A stretch of DNA of 64,000 bases from Methylocystis sp. IM3 (lineage in GTDB: Bacteria; Pseudomonadota; Alphaproteobacteria; Rhizobiales; Beijerinckiaceae). Positions within the stretch are counted from its first letter, which is position 1; every line of letters starts with the position of its first letter. Position numbers and translations under genes: made by a program. Below the pieces are notes generated by a model. It was not told where the DNA came from. It worked only from the letters and a program-made list of their open reading frames with translations, and searched no databases. This document shows positions 1 to 8,467 of the stretch, piece after piece. The DNA lies in contig NZ_JBBPBZ010000002.1 in the NCBI RefSeq assembly GCF_038070105.1, positions 2,058,001 to 2,122,000 of the forward strand, written 5' to 3'.

Positions 1-243
1 GCGAGAGAGCGTGGGCGAGGAAGGGGGACATCGTTCGACTTGCCTTCTTGGATTGGGGACGGCTTGGTGCGCCGCACATAAGGATTTGCAAAGATAAACG
101 GTCGCTTGGTCCGGATCAATCGAAAAGCCGTAGCTTAAGGGGCGCGTTTGCCGTGTTGCAGCGCCGCAAACGCGTCTACCAACCAAATTAACCGAATTTT
201 CATTGACGTTCGCCTGATATGGTCAAGATCAAGATGGCGGACC
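1..243. other. Left edge, no gene seen
   Basis: No supported coding region lies before the PAP2 gene. An upstream in-frame ATG at 148 would add 32 residues that lack the hydrophobic character of the family and are not needed for the domain, so this stretch is treated as intergenic and probably holds the promoter of the PAP2 gene. No tRNA or repeat is recognised. Confidence 0.5.
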
Positions 244-1242
244 ATGACTCGCGGATTACTGACTTACGCAGATATTTGGCGGCTTGGAATGATCCTCGCG
301 GCCTCTGCGCTCTTCGGCCTCGTAGCGCCCTTCACGTCGGTGCGGATCGACTGGGAGAGCCTCCTGCCGATCTATGTGACCGGAACCGTATTGGCTGGTT
401 TCGGGGCGGCCTATCGCCTGCGGGGTCGCGATGAAGGCATAGGCGCGGCGCTCTTCGTGGCGGCTCAGCTCATCGTTTACACAAACGTCGCGGTGCTGGA
501 CAACTATCTCGGACTGGAGCTGCGCCGGCCGCTGAACGACGCATTTCTGGCAAGCCTCGACAGCGCAATGGGCGTCGATTGGTGGGCATATGTTTCCTGG
601 GTGAAATCGAACCCGTTCGTTGGCAGGCTGCTCACCCTGGCCTATCTCAGTTCTCTCCCCCAAGTGGCGATTGCCGTCATTGTGCTAGGCTTCTTCAGGC
701 GCTTCGATCGGCTCGACCGCTTCACAATCGCCTTCATGGTTTCCTCGGCGCTGACGATCGCCATTTGGACGGCCTTTCCGAGTTTTGGCGCCCTGCCGTT
801 GCGCTATGCACAGGGTTTCGCTGAGCCGGCCTTCCACCTCGCGATGACCAGGGATGAAGCCTTGACGCTCCTGTCGCTGCACGCGGGCCCGACGCCGACC
901 CTCAATCTCGACGGACTGACGGGACTCATTGGCTGTCCGTCGTTCCATACGTCCCTCGCGATCTTATCGGTCTACGCCCTATGGGGAACGCCCTACATCG
1001 GGCCAGTCGCGGCGGTGTGGAATATGATCGTGCTGGCTTCCGTTCCGGCCGACGGGGGGCACCATTTCGTCGATATCGCCGCCGGGGTGATTGTCACCTT
1101 CACAAGCCTTGCGCTGGCCGACGCGGCCTTGCGGCGGGCGAGCAAAGCCCCTGCGCCGCGCTTTACAACCCTACGCCTCGTCCGCCACGGCCAGCACAGC
1201 GGAGACCGTTGCGCGCAAGAAAAAGCGGGAACGGGTGGCTAG
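244..1242 (+). CDS. PAP2-superfamily membrane phosphatase (inositolphosphotransferase-like)
   Basis: Predicted 332-residue polytopic membrane protein of the PAP2 / Aur1-Ipt1-like superfamily, which removes or transfers phosphate on lipid-linked substrates at the membrane. The two signature motifs are visible: CPSFHTS near residues 231-237 and GGHHFVD near 271-277, holding the conserved catalytic histidines. Several hydrophobic segments surround them. The ATG at 244 is preferred over the ATG at 148 because the hydrophobic domain starts just after it. The last 25 residues are polar and unremarkable. It stands alone, followed by a long non-coding gap. The substrate cannot be inferred; the superfamily assignment is firm, the subfamily is not. 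Confidence 0.75.
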   Translation: MTRGLLTYADIWRLGMILAASALFGLVAPFTSVRIDWESLLPIYVTGTVLAGFGAAYRLRGRDEGIGAALFVAAQLIVYTNVAVLDNYLGLELRRPLNDAFLASLDSAMGVDWWAYVSWVKSNPFVGRLLTLAYLSSLPQVAIAVIVLGFFRRFDRLDRFTIAFMVSSALTIAIWTAFPSFGALPLRYAQGFAEPAFHLAMTRDEALTLLSLHAGPTPTLNLDGLTGLIGCPSFHTSLAILSVYALWGTPYIGPVAAVWNMIVLASVPADGGHHFVDIAAGVIVTFTSLALADAALRRASKAPAPRFTTLRLVRHGQHSGDRCAQEKAGTGG

Positions 1243-1703
1243 CCGCGAGCCGTGTACGGTTCGGCCCTCTGGCCGCCAGCGGCCGGTCGGAACTGGCTTC
1301 CGCCCTTTACGGGAAGCTGGCGCTTGCTTCGCCAATGTCGCGCCCCTCTCCGGTCGCCCGTCTGCAACCCTGCGCCCGCGCGACTGGGCGCTCTTGCGGT
1401 CGCCTCGCTCCTCGCAGGCATGCGAGCCCAAGAAAAAAGAGCTGTTTGGCTCGCCGCTTGGACTCGAGCCGATCGGGGATGGCTCCAAATCGACCCATTT
1501 GCGTAGCCGTCGGTTAACCCTGCTTCCGAGAAAAGTTAATTTTTTATGAAAATCGGCCAGCGCCCATGCAACTTTTTCGCTTGTTGATAGTTACCCCTGC
1601 AAAGGCGAAGACCAACGAGGTCCAGCCAATCCGCTGCGGCAAGAGGGAGGCCATAAGCGGAGATAAAGGGAAAAGGGCGTTTGAGCCAAAAGGAAGACTG
1701 ACA
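1243..1703. other. 460-base intergenic stretch
   Basis: No ORF here has family character; the overlapping frames are arginine- and proline-rich shadows. The first 250 bases are GC-rich with imperfect inverted repeats. Bases 1490-1560 turn AT-rich, with a TTAATTTTTTATG stretch. The 3' part, 1566-1703, is probably the leader of the small membrane protein that follows. No RNA family was recognised. Confidence 0.4.
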
Positions 1704-1931
1704 ATGTCGCTCGTTGATAAGTTCGACGACCAGCTTGAACCCGGTTTCGCGCGCAGCTTCGACCGCGAGTCGGCCCGTCGTCAATTCCGTGTTTCAATAC
1801 TTCTCGTGGCGGCCATGGCTTTCGCCGCCTTCGTTCTCGGCTTTGCTCTTCCCATAAACTCGGCCCAGAACACGTCACAGACCGCAGGAAATAGCCAGTT
1901 CGCGGGCCGTCTGGTCAGCGTCGACCGCTGA
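1704..1931 (+). CDS. Small single-span membrane protein
   Basis: A 75-residue protein starting at the ATG at 1704, preceded by a purine-rich ribosome-binding stretch (AAGGAAGA) a few bases upstream. Residues 1-28 are polar and charged, residues about 29-49 form one hydrophobic segment rich in alanine, valine and phenylalanine, and the C-terminal 25 residues are polar (NSAQNTSQTAG). The gene ends 24 bases before a strong intrinsic terminator, which supports it being a real monocistronic transcript. It converges on the PCuAC gene of the copper operon. No family is recognised. A longer upstream frame to 1566 is possible but has no better start. Confidence 0.55.
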   Translation: MSLVDKFDDQLEPGFARSFDRESARRQFRVSILLVAAMAFAAFVLGFALPINSAQNTSQTAGNSQFAGRLVSVDR

Positions 1932-1955
1932 CAGGGACGAATCCTATGAGTTCTT

Positions 1956-1982
1956 GCGCGCCCGACAGGCGCGCTTTTTTTT
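1956..1982 (+). terminator. Intrinsic terminator of the small membrane protein gene
   Basis: Perfect 7-bp stem, GCGCGCC at 1956-1962 and GGCGCGC at 1968-1974, with a 5-base loop and an immediate run of eight T from 1975. It lies 24 bases after the stop at 1931. Confidence 0.85.
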
Positions 1983-1994
1983 GACCCCCGCAAG

Positions 1995-2017
1995 AGGGCG
2001 CGGCCGAGCCGCGCCCT
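1995..2017 (-). terminator. Hairpin at the end of the copper operon
   Basis: Perfect 10-bp stem (AGGGCGCGGC at 1995-2004, GCCGCGCCCT at 2008-2017) with a 3-base loop, seven bases past the PCuAC stop codon. On the minus strand it is not followed by a T run, so it may protect the mRNA end or act with Rho rather than as a classic terminator. Confidence 0.5.
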
Positions 2018-2023
2018 GCCGGA

Positions 2024-2635
2024 TTACTTTCCGTCGGCGGGCTGTTTTTCCATGTGGTGATGGTCGTCGTGGCCGTGATGCCCTTCATGGCCGCCACTGT
2101 CCTTCGGGCCGGACGTGTCCTTGTTATGCGCCTTCTCCCAGCGCTCCTGCGCTTCGGCGTCATGGGCGTGCTTGGCGTCGGGCGCCTCGATCGCGGCGTC
2201 GATAACGACCTCGCCAGCCTTCTCGAAGACGAGAGTCATCTCGAGGCCCCAGCCCACTTCGAGATGCTTCTTGGCGTCGAGCAGCGCGACATAGACGCCG
2301 CCGGGCGCCAGCGTGACCTTGGATTTCGGCGGCAGCACAACCGGCGTCTCGAGCTCGAGATTCTTCGGGTCGCCATGGATTACGGCCTTGCCGAATTTCT
2401 CGACCTTTACCGCAACGAGCTTGTCAGGCGTGTCGCCGTTGTTGTGCAAGAAGGCGTAAAAGCTTCCGTTCTTTTCGCCATCCGCCGGCGACCTTAGCCA
2501 GGGGTGCTCGACCTTCAGCTTGCCCACATCATATTCATGCGCGAGCGCGGAGGTCGCCGGCGCAAAAACGCCTAGAGTGGCGCCAGCAAGCAAGGAGCCG
2601 CCTGACGCCAAAAGATCACGCCGCCTGATCATCAT
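2024..2635 (-). CDS. PCuAC (DUF461) periplasmic copper-binding protein with His-rich tail
   Basis: A 203-residue exported copper protein. It has an N-terminal RRRDLL Tat-like signal, and the likely cleavage after SALA leaves His33 as the mature N-terminus. The PCuAC fold spans about residues 36-150, with the typical PWLRSP and LAPGGVYVALLD segments. The classic PCuAC copper motif of His and Met residues is not intact: the HxM site reads HGD at 87-89. A C-terminal tail has nine histidines between residues 156 and 194 (including HHGHDDHHH). PCuAC homologues from methanotrophs are reported to use a histidine brace, which the mature His33 would fit. AAGGAGAG precedes the ATG. It is last in the pmoD-copC-copD set and is likely a PmoF-type chaperone. 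Confidence 0.85.
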   Translation of the reverse strand: MMIRRRDLLASGGSLLAGATLGVFAPATSALAHEYDVGKLKVEHPWLRSPADGEKNGSFYAFLHNNGDTPDKLVAVKVEKFGKAVIHGDPKNLELETPVVLPPKSKVTLAPGGVYVALLDAKKHLEVGWGLEMTLVFEKAGEVVIDAAIEAPDAKHAHDAEAQERWEKAHNKDTSGPKDSGGHEGHHGHDDHHHMEKQPADGK

Positions 2636-2687
2636 GTTTCTCTCCTTGAAATCGCCGGCTGCCGCCGGCTTTGAAAACGCCGCGCCT

Positions 2688-4616
2688 TTAGTGCGAGTGC
2701 AGGTTGATCTCGACGATGGGCTCCTGCGCCATCATTCCGGCCTGAGCGGCGAACTGGGTGGCGCTGCCATCGTCCTCGCCAAATTGCTTGAAGCGCGCAC
2801 GTACATAACCCGACCGGTCGATCAGGAAATGGGCCTGCCCGATCTCGCTCGTGTAGGGCACGTTCGGAAAGCGGTTGATAATCGAATAGGCTTTCTCCAC
2901 CGCCGCCGGATGCAGCGCCTCACGCCCCTTGGCGGCCTGAGGGCAATCGCCCGTATAGACCGTCACATGGCTCACACCGGCGGCTTTCGCCGCCTCGGCC
3001 GCCTTGAGAAGGCTCGCGTCCAGCTCCTTCTTCTCTTCGCCAGCCGCCGTGCAGCGCGCGAAGGAAAGGAGCGCCGGCTTGCCGCGCAGCTTGAAGAAGG
3101 TCGTCACCTCCTCCTTCGGATCGACGAGAGCGAAATCCGGCGCGATAAGCCACTGGATCATCGCCTGCGGCGCGATGAAGCGCGACCGGTTCGTGCTCGA
3201 CAGCATCAGCAGGTAGTTGATCATGTCCCAGCGATCATCGACGTCGAGGACATGGCTGAAACTTGGCATGACCCCACTCTGGCCGCCGAAGGTCAGCCAG
3301 TGGAAAATATCGCCGATCGTATGGGTGCCGACATGGGGGGCCGTAAGATCAGCCGGCTCGATCTTCAGACCTTGAGCATTTTTTAGGTCTTTGGACATCG
3401 GGCCGTTGCCCTCGCCCATGGCGCCATGGCAGCCGACGCAGTTTTCCTGAAACGCCGCCATGCCGCGCGCGACCGACTCGGCGGTGAAATCCTGTGTCGG
3501 ATCGTTGTAAGTGTCCTCGTAGGCTTCGGTCGAGAAGGACACGGCGAGACAGAACAGCGCCGCGATGGTCGCCGCCGGCGTGGCGTAAAGCCGCTTTTCG
3601 CGCGTCGCCGGCGTCCACCAGATCATGGCCGCGACAACCGTGAGCACAGCCCCTGCGATACCCCACCACCAGATCGGCGCGGGGAAAGTCGGCTTCTGGC
3701 CCCAGGTCGCGATATAGGAAAGACGGAAGGGCAGCGGCCAGTAAATATTCGTTTCGTGCGAGGCCGGCGTGATGACCGCGATATAGCCGGCGATCGCCAG
3801 CAGCCCAAGGCCGAAGAACGCCTCCAGGCTGCCGACCTTCCCTACCCAATCGACATTGAACCCGTCGCCGGCAGGGCGCCGGTGCATGTATCGTACGATG
3901 GCGAGGGCGCAGAGCAGCACCGCGCAGAGCAGGACGAGCTTCAACGTCAACAGCCGCCCGTAGGGCGTGGCGAGCATGTTCGGAACGCTGCCGACGTTTT
4001 CGTAAGCCATGGCGACGCCCGTTACGGCGACGAGCCCCACGGCGATCTTGGCCACCATCGACCAGCGTTCGGCAAGCTGCGCGGCGACTTCCGGCGGCTT
4101 CTTGTGCGCCGTGAACATCCACCAGACGAGCCCGAGAAGGCCGCCGAGCCACGTCAAGCCCGCCGCCGTATGCAGAAGGAAGCTCGCCTGCGTCCAGATC
4201 GGCAGGCCGTCATCGATTGCGTGACCAGTTACGGACACCACAGCGAGGACGCCGACGCCCGTCCAGAGGGTCACCCGATCCAGAAGACTCGAAGTAACGA
4301 AGAGCCGGGCGACCGCCAGTCCCGCGAAGGCAAAGGCGACGAGCTGTGTGAATACCCACGCCTTGCCGACGCTCGTACCGAAGGTGAACTCCCACAGGAG
4401 GTTTGCATCGATTGGCCGTTCAGCCGGAACGATCGCGCGCGCGATCAGATAAAGAAGCGCGAAACCGAGCAGCGCCCGGAAGACCGCCGCCGCGGCCACG
4501 GGGATTTTGAACCGTGCGCCATCTTCGCCGACGAGACGCGGCATGAGCAGCAGGCCGACCGCCAGCGCCGACGGGAGGCTTTCGAGGAAGCGTATGAATG
4601 CGAGAGAAAGATACAT
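2688..4616 (-). CDS. copD: CopD - cytochrome c - thioredoxin-like fusion
   Basis: A 642-residue protein with three parts. Residues about 1-365 are a polytopic membrane region; the first 290 resemble CopD, the inner-membrane copper protein, with conserved histidines such as H132 and H149, followed by further spans near 317-333 and 348-360. Residues about 375-475 are a periplasmic cytochrome c domain with CVGCH at 393-397 and a candidate axial methionine at 450 (GVMPSF). Residues about 490-625 look like a TlpA/redoxin fold (APDFALVD, RGKPALLSF, HFLIDRSGYVRARF), but the CxxC is lost: only C522 remains there. The tail ends in HSH. It lies 52 bases before the PCuAC gene and after copC. The symbol covers only the CopD part. 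Confidence 0.85.
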   Translation of the reverse strand: MYLSLAFIRFLESLPSALAVGLLLMPRLVGEDGARFKIPVAAAAVFRALLGFALLYLIARAIVPAERPIDANLLWEFTFGTSVGKAWVFTQLVAFAFAGLAVARLFVTSSLLDRVTLWTGVGVLAVVSVTGHAIDDGLPIWTQASFLLHTAAGLTWLGGLLGLVWWMFTAHKKPPEVAAQLAERWSMVAKIAVGLVAVTGVAMAYENVGSVPNMLATPYGRLLTLKLVLLCAVLLCALAIVRYMHRRPAGDGFNVDWVGKVGSLEAFFGLGLLAIAGYIAVITPASHETNIYWPLPFRLSYIATWGQKPTFPAPIWWWGIAGAVLTVVAAMIWWTPATREKRLYATPAATIAALFCLAVSFSTEAYEDTYNDPTQDFTAESVARGMAAFQENCVGCHGAMGEGNGPMSKDLKNAQGLKIEPADLTAPHVGTHTIGDIFHWLTFGGQSGVMPSFSHVLDVDDRWDMINYLLMLSSTNRSRFIAPQAMIQWLIAPDFALVDPKEEVTTFFKLRGKPALLSFARCTAAGEEKKELDASLLKAAEAAKAAGVSHVTVYTGDCPQAAKGREALHPAAVEKAYSIINRFPNVPYTSEIGQAHFLIDRSGYVRARFKQFGEDDGSATQFAAQAGMMAQEPIVEINLHSH

Positions 4617-4769
4617 CGTTACGGTTCTCGCTCGTGACCCGTTCCGCTAGGAAGGCAGGAGGGCGTCTGATCGGATCGCACGGCGCCTTGTGGCGCAGAC
4701 CGATGGCGGCGCGCGCTCCCCCTTGCGAAAGGAGCCGGCGCAATCCGCCGCCATCGAAGATCGGCCGTT

Positions 4770-5159
4770 TTACTTCGGATCGACTGTGAACTCGTAATTA
4801 CCCTCAACCACATGGCCGTCTGTCGAGAGAACCCGGTAGCGCACGATATATTTCCCCGGCGTCAGCTCGGGCGACTCCATCGCTAGTTCGCGGGGCTTTT
4901 CGGGCGTGCCGATCGACCCCTCCCCGAGGACCTTGCCCTCGGCGTTTTCGACAGTGAGCTTGGAGTATTTCGGCTCGACGCCGCCGCCAAAGCGAAGCTT
5001 GATCGTCTTGGGCGAGGTTGCGACGTGATCTTTCGAAGAAGGCGTCGCTTCCACCAGGAACGAATGCGCAAGAACCGGCGTCGCCGCGACGAGCGCGGCG
5101 AACAGGCCTCCCGCGAGAAAGCGCGAAACGCGGCGCGAGACGGTGACCATTCCTTTCAT
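4770..5159 (-). CDS. copC: CopC periplasmic copper-binding protein
   Basis: A 129-residue secreted beta-barrel copper protein. The signal peptide ends at VLA, giving mature His32 in HSFLVEATP; the C-terminal half holds STDGH with D114 and H116. N-terminal His plus the Asp/His of the DGH motif is the Cu(II) histidine-brace pattern of CopC proteins. The length fits the family. The ATG at 5159 has GGGGGA just upstream; an internal ATG at residue 4 is an alternative. The gene sits between pmoD and the copD fusion in the same direction, the order seen in methanotroph pmo-associated copper loci, so it probably passes periplasmic copper to or from CopD. Confidence 0.93.
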   Translation of the reverse strand: MKGMVTVSRRVSRFLAGGLFAALVAATPVLAHSFLVEATPSSKDHVATSPKTIKLRFGGGVEPKYSKLTVENAEGKVLGEGSIGTPEKPRELAMESPELTPGKYIVRYRVLSTDGHVVEGNYEFTVDPK

Positions 5160-5235
5160 GACATTTCCCCCGAGGCGCCCGGCCTCACTTGATGGTGTCG
5201 TTTCGGGTTTGAGATGCGTTCGCCTGTCCGCCGCT

Positions 5236-5853
5236 TCAAGATGCGGCCGTTTCGGTCGGCTCTTTCTCTTTCTTCTTCGAAGACGGATGGGTGTGTTTCC
5301 AATAGACGAACACCATGCCCGCGATCAGCACCGTCCCGGCAATCTGCGGCACCCAGGCCCAGAGTGTCTCGCCAACCATGAATTTGAACTGCTCGGTTTC
5401 CTGCTGACCATTCTCCCGCGTCAGCGTGACGAGGCCGATGTAGTGACCGTTGCTCTTGAAATCATGCTCGAGACTGAATGTGCCCTTCGTATATTTCTTC
5501 GCCGGCAGGTGCAGTTCGGTCAGCGCCTCGAGATCGGTGTCCTTGGTGATCGGCGTCAGCGGATCACGGATCACACGCAATTCCAACGGAAGATCGCGGA
5601 ACGCCGGGGTCTCGATGTCGAAGACCATGATCGTGCGGCCGCTCGCGGGAATTTCGCTGCAATATTCGCTACGCGACTTGTCAGGCTGGAACATGGTGAT
5701 GTGGATCATATCGTAACCGAACATGACCATGCACATGTTGCCCATCGACATGGCTTCCGGCCCCGCGCCGCCCTCGGCCCGCGCCGGCTGGCCAACGCTG
5801 AGCGAGAGAACGGCGCCAAACATGGCGGCGGCAAGGCTACGCCAATTCATCAT
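5236..5853 (-). CDS. pmoD: PmoD, membrane-anchored copper protein of methane oxidisers
   Basis: A 205-residue protein with a signal peptide (cleavage near PARA, residue 26), a periplasmic cupredoxin-like domain and one C-terminal span (LWAWVPQIAG onward) followed by a short lysine-rich cytoplasmic tail. Near the mature N-terminus is a Met/Cys-rich stretch with M37, M40, C41, M42, M44, M49, M54 and C65. PmoD proteins are reported to form a CuA-like site at a homodimer interface using such residues. The ATG at 5853 is chosen because GAGGG ends six bases before it; the ATG at 5859 overlaps poorly with that site. It begins the copper set downstream of the pmoB terminator. Confidence 0.9.
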   Translation of the reverse strand: MMNWRSLAAAMFGAVLSLSVGQPARAEGGAGPEAMSMGNMCMVMFGYDMIHITMFQPDKSRSEYCSEIPASGRTIMVFDIETPAFRDLPLELRVIRDPLTPITKDTDLEALTELHLPAKKYTKGTFSLEHDFKSNGHYIGLVTLTRENGQQETEQFKFMVGETLWAWVPQIAGTVLIAGMVFVYWKHTHPSSKKKEKEPTETAAS

Positions 5854-6230
5854 TTCCATCCCTCGATTTTGTTCCCCGCGCCTTTTGCCGGCGCGGTTTC
5901 TGTCCCGGACGACGGATCGGGCCTCCCCGGTTGCCCGCCGACCGATCAGCGACATTCGCCGCGATACTCCCTTAGCCGAAGCTTCTTCCTTGAGCGAGGG
6001 CTTAATACCCTTCAACCACGACCGAATTTGGCCGTTACTTTGCATCCAAAACAGGCGCTGGCGCGAGAGAAAAGCCGTAGCTCGATTTGCGTCTAAAGGA
6101 CGCACCATTTGATATTGAGCAAGCCGAAACCCTTTGCTGTGAAAGGCGGTCTTGCCGGGAGAGCGAGCGACGCGCGTGGGCTCGGCAATATGTTTCTGAC
6201 GACTTTTCCCGACATGCCGCCGATCAAAAG
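5854..6230. other. pmoB-pmoD spacer
   Basis: Between the pmoB terminator and pmoD there is no supported gene. The frames present are shadows with a biased composition. The stretch must contain any promoter private to pmoD-copC-copD-PCuAC; I see AT-richer patches near 6000-6050 and 6085-6115 but no convincing -35/-10 pair. Confidence 0.4.
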
Positions 6231-6270
6231 AAAACCGGCCGGATCTTTCGATCCGGCCGGCTTTTTATTC
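6231..6270. terminator. Bidirectional intrinsic terminator after pmoB
   Basis: Perfect 11-bp stem, CCGGCCGGATC at 6235-6245 and GATCCGGCCGG at 6250-6260, with loop TTTC. On the plus strand it is followed by CTTTTTATT; on the minus strand, the pmo direction, by TTTTCTTTT. It lies 26 bases after the pmoB stop and should end most pmoCAB transcripts. Confidence 0.88.
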
Positions 6271-6286
6271 AGCGATCGCAGTTCGC

Positions 6287-7546
6287 TTAGGGCATGTCGC
6301 CGGCGACGAACTTCGGAATCACCGGGCCGCCGATTTCAGCCGCAAAGCGCTTGCCATCCGGCGTGAAGAAGAACAGCAGGCCGCCGATCTGGCTGTCGGT
6401 GTCGTAAGCCAGGTCAGACAGACGCTCGATGTCCCAACGCGCGTCCTGGATCTTCACAACGATCTCCTTCGACTCGCCGGGCGCGATCGTGTCGTCGTTC
6501 GACAGGCCGCGGTCAGCAAGCAGGTAGTCCGGGAAGTCAGGCTTCGAGGTGAACACCGACGGGTTCAGGAAGCGCAGGCCAGCGGCGGTATATTCGCCGA
6601 GGCGCACCGGCTGAGACGTGCCGTTCTTCACCTTCACGTTGATCGTCAGCTCACGGCCCGGAACCTTGTAGACGCCGCCGTTCAGCTCGGTCGTCACCTG
6701 CTCCTTGCCGACGCCAGCCGTGCCTTCCGTCTCGATCGGCGTCAGAGGCTTCTGCAAGCCGGCCTGAAGCGGGATCGTGCGCGGGAAGGTCGAGTTCGTC
6801 ACGGCGTAGCCGACGATGGTCGCCAGGATCGTCAGAGCGAGAACAATCGCGCCAATGCGACGGTCGTCATCGCCGATCACGTCATCCGGACGGCCTTCCG
6901 CGACCTTGATGTAGGACGCGATGATGCCCTTGCGGATGAACCAGAACAGGATCCAGGCGGCGCCAACCGCCATCCACGGCAGATGCCACGCATAAACGCG
7001 GCTGATGCCGTAGTGCTCGAGGTCAACGGTCGAACCGTCGAGGAGCGTCACCGGGTCGGTGAAGTCCTTCATGTCGCCCTTGATCTCAATCCACTGGCCG
7101 GGTCCGATGATCGGGCCGCCGCCTTCAACGTTGATCTGGGCATGGACGTGCCAACGGCCAGCGCGACGGCCGCGCAGGTTGATCGAGAAGGCATAGTCCT
7201 TGCCGATCTCGAGCGAAACCGAACGCGGAGCGAACTGCTCGCCGATGAACTGCGCCGTGCGAACCAGAACCGGGCCGGGCTCGCCGGCGTTCAGGAACGA
7301 AACGCGCGGGTTGGCGACCGCCTGCGGCCACGCCGAGAAGACGTGAACCTTGCCCGACAGAACCATGTCCTCGTTGACGTTGACCGTCGTCTTCGACCAC
7401 GCAACGTCATACCAGTTCAGCGTGCGCATGCGAAGGAACGCCTGCTGCGACTTCTCGCCGTGCGCCGAAGCCGGAGCGACCGCCCCGAGCGTCGCCGCCA
7501 CAGCAGCCGCCGCGCCAATGGCGGCGAGCTTGACTAGCTTTTTCAT
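6287..7546 (-). CDS. pmoB: Particulate methane monooxygenase subunit B
   Basis: A 419-residue pMMO beta subunit, the largely periplasmic copper subunit of the membrane complex that oxidises methane to methanol. The signal peptide ends at PASA, leaving His29 as the mature N-terminus; His133 and His135 lie in WHVHAQ. These three are the PmoB copper-site ligands in Methylocystis numbering. Two cupredoxin-like domains flank two spans near residues 185-205 and 230-255. The ATG at 7546 has GGGAGG six bases upstream; a TTG two codons earlier is less likely. Third gene of pmoCAB, followed by a strong terminator. Confidence 0.98.
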   Translation of the reverse strand: MKKLVKLAAIGAAAAVAATLGAVAPASAHGEKSQQAFLRMRTLNWYDVAWSKTTVNVNEDMVLSGKVHVFSAWPQAVANPRVSFLNAGEPGPVLVRTAQFIGEQFAPRSVSLEIGKDYAFSINLRGRRAGRWHVHAQINVEGGGPIIGPGQWIEIKGDMKDFTDPVTLLDGSTVDLEHYGISRVYAWHLPWMAVGAAWILFWFIRKGIIASYIKVAEGRPDDVIGDDDRRIGAIVLALTILATIVGYAVTNSTFPRTIPLQAGLQKPLTPIETEGTAGVGKEQVTTELNGGVYKVPGRELTINVKVKNGTSQPVRLGEYTAAGLRFLNPSVFTSKPDFPDYLLADRGLSNDDTIAPGESKEIVVKIQDARWDIERLSDLAYDTDSQIGGLLFFFTPDGKRFAAEIGGPVIPKFVAGDMP

Positions 7547-7672
7547 GAACAAACCTCCCAGGTTCCTCTTCCGGCCGGCGCCTCGCGCGCCAGCCGATTT
7601 TTTTCATCGCAGTCCGTCAGGCCAAATCGCCGATCCAACCCAAACAAAACTGCGTTTTTCCGTTTCGAGACA

Positions 7673-7699
7673 GGCCGCGACCCACAAGTAACCGCGGCC
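7673..7699 (-). promoter_or_regulatory. Inverted repeat just after pmoA
   Basis: GGCCGCG at 7673-7679 pairs with CGCGGCC at 7693-7699 across a 13-base loop, starting nine bases after the pmoA stop on the minus strand. No T run follows, so it looks like an intercistronic RNA stem (processing or stability) rather than a terminator. Confidence 0.45.
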
Positions 7700-7708
7700 C
7701 AGCCCGCA

Positions 7709-8467
7709 TCAGATGGTGTCGATCACCTTGGTCGTGGAATACCAGCGACCCATGAACCACCACAGGAAATACACCATCATCGAGACGAAGCCCGAGAAGA
7801 ACGCCGCAACCGGCACAACGTCCTTACCGAACGTGCGCAGCGTGCCGCGCTCGACCATGCGGATGTATTCCGGCATCGACGTGCGGACGTAGTGGAGGCC
7901 GATCAGGTCAGCAAGCGTCATCAGCTGACCATGCTGCTCGGTCGCCTGGTGGAAAGCGGCAATCGCCGGCCAGTTGTTCGGATAGAACAGCAGACCCCAG
8001 CCCAGCGAACCGACAACCGCCGTGATCACATAGGAGCCCGACAGCAGCAGGATCACGTCAAGCCAGATCGCCGGAACGATCAGAGCAGACGGGAACACGA
8101 GGCTGATCGGGAAGTAGGTCCAGCCCCAGAAGTTGACGTAGCGGTTGATCCACTCGCCAATCAGGAGGCCCAGAGCCGCGAAAACAGCGCCGAACGGAAG
8201 GCGGAAGTTAACCCACCAGAACGCCTGCGACGCCGCGCAGAAGGTCACGCCCAGAATCGGCACGACCGTCGGCCACATACGACGATCCTTCCAGTCGACC
8301 CAGAAGTCCCAGTCGCCCGCCGTCAGCATGAAGTGGACGTGGTAGCCGCCCAGAACGGCGAAAAACAGCAACACAAGAAGCATCCAGTCCGTCGCCTGAA
8401 CGCAACCCGCCGCCTCGGCGACGGAGTTGAACGGACCAACCGCCCCCCCGCTTTTCGATTGTGACAT
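7709..8467 (-). CDS. pmoA: Particulate methane monooxygenase subunit A
   Basis: A 252-residue integral membrane subunit of pMMO and the standard methanotroph marker. It begins MSQSKSGGAVGP, and the hydrophobic segments, the GDWDFWVDWKDRRMWP loop and the C-terminal MGRWYSTTKVIDTI are all typical of type II pMMO1. The ATG at 8467 is supported by GGAGAAGAG just upstream; an in-frame extension to 8563 is arginine-rich and rejected. The length equals that usual for Methylocystis/Methylosinus PmoA. Second gene of pmoCAB. The species-level placement is from memory of the family and was not aligned. Confidence 0.98.
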   Translation of the reverse strand: MSQSKSGGAVGPFNSVAEAAGCVQATDWMLLVLLFFAVLGGYHVHFMLTAGDWDFWVDWKDRRMWPTVVPILGVTFCAASQAFWWVNFRLPFGAVFAALGLLIGEWINRYVNFWGWTYFPISLVFPSALIVPAIWLDVILLLSGSYVITAVVGSLGWGLLFYPNNWPAIAAFHQATEQHGQLMTLADLIGLHYVRTSMPEYIRMVERGTLRTFGKDVVPVAAFFSGFVSMMVYFLWWFMGRWYSTTKVIDTI

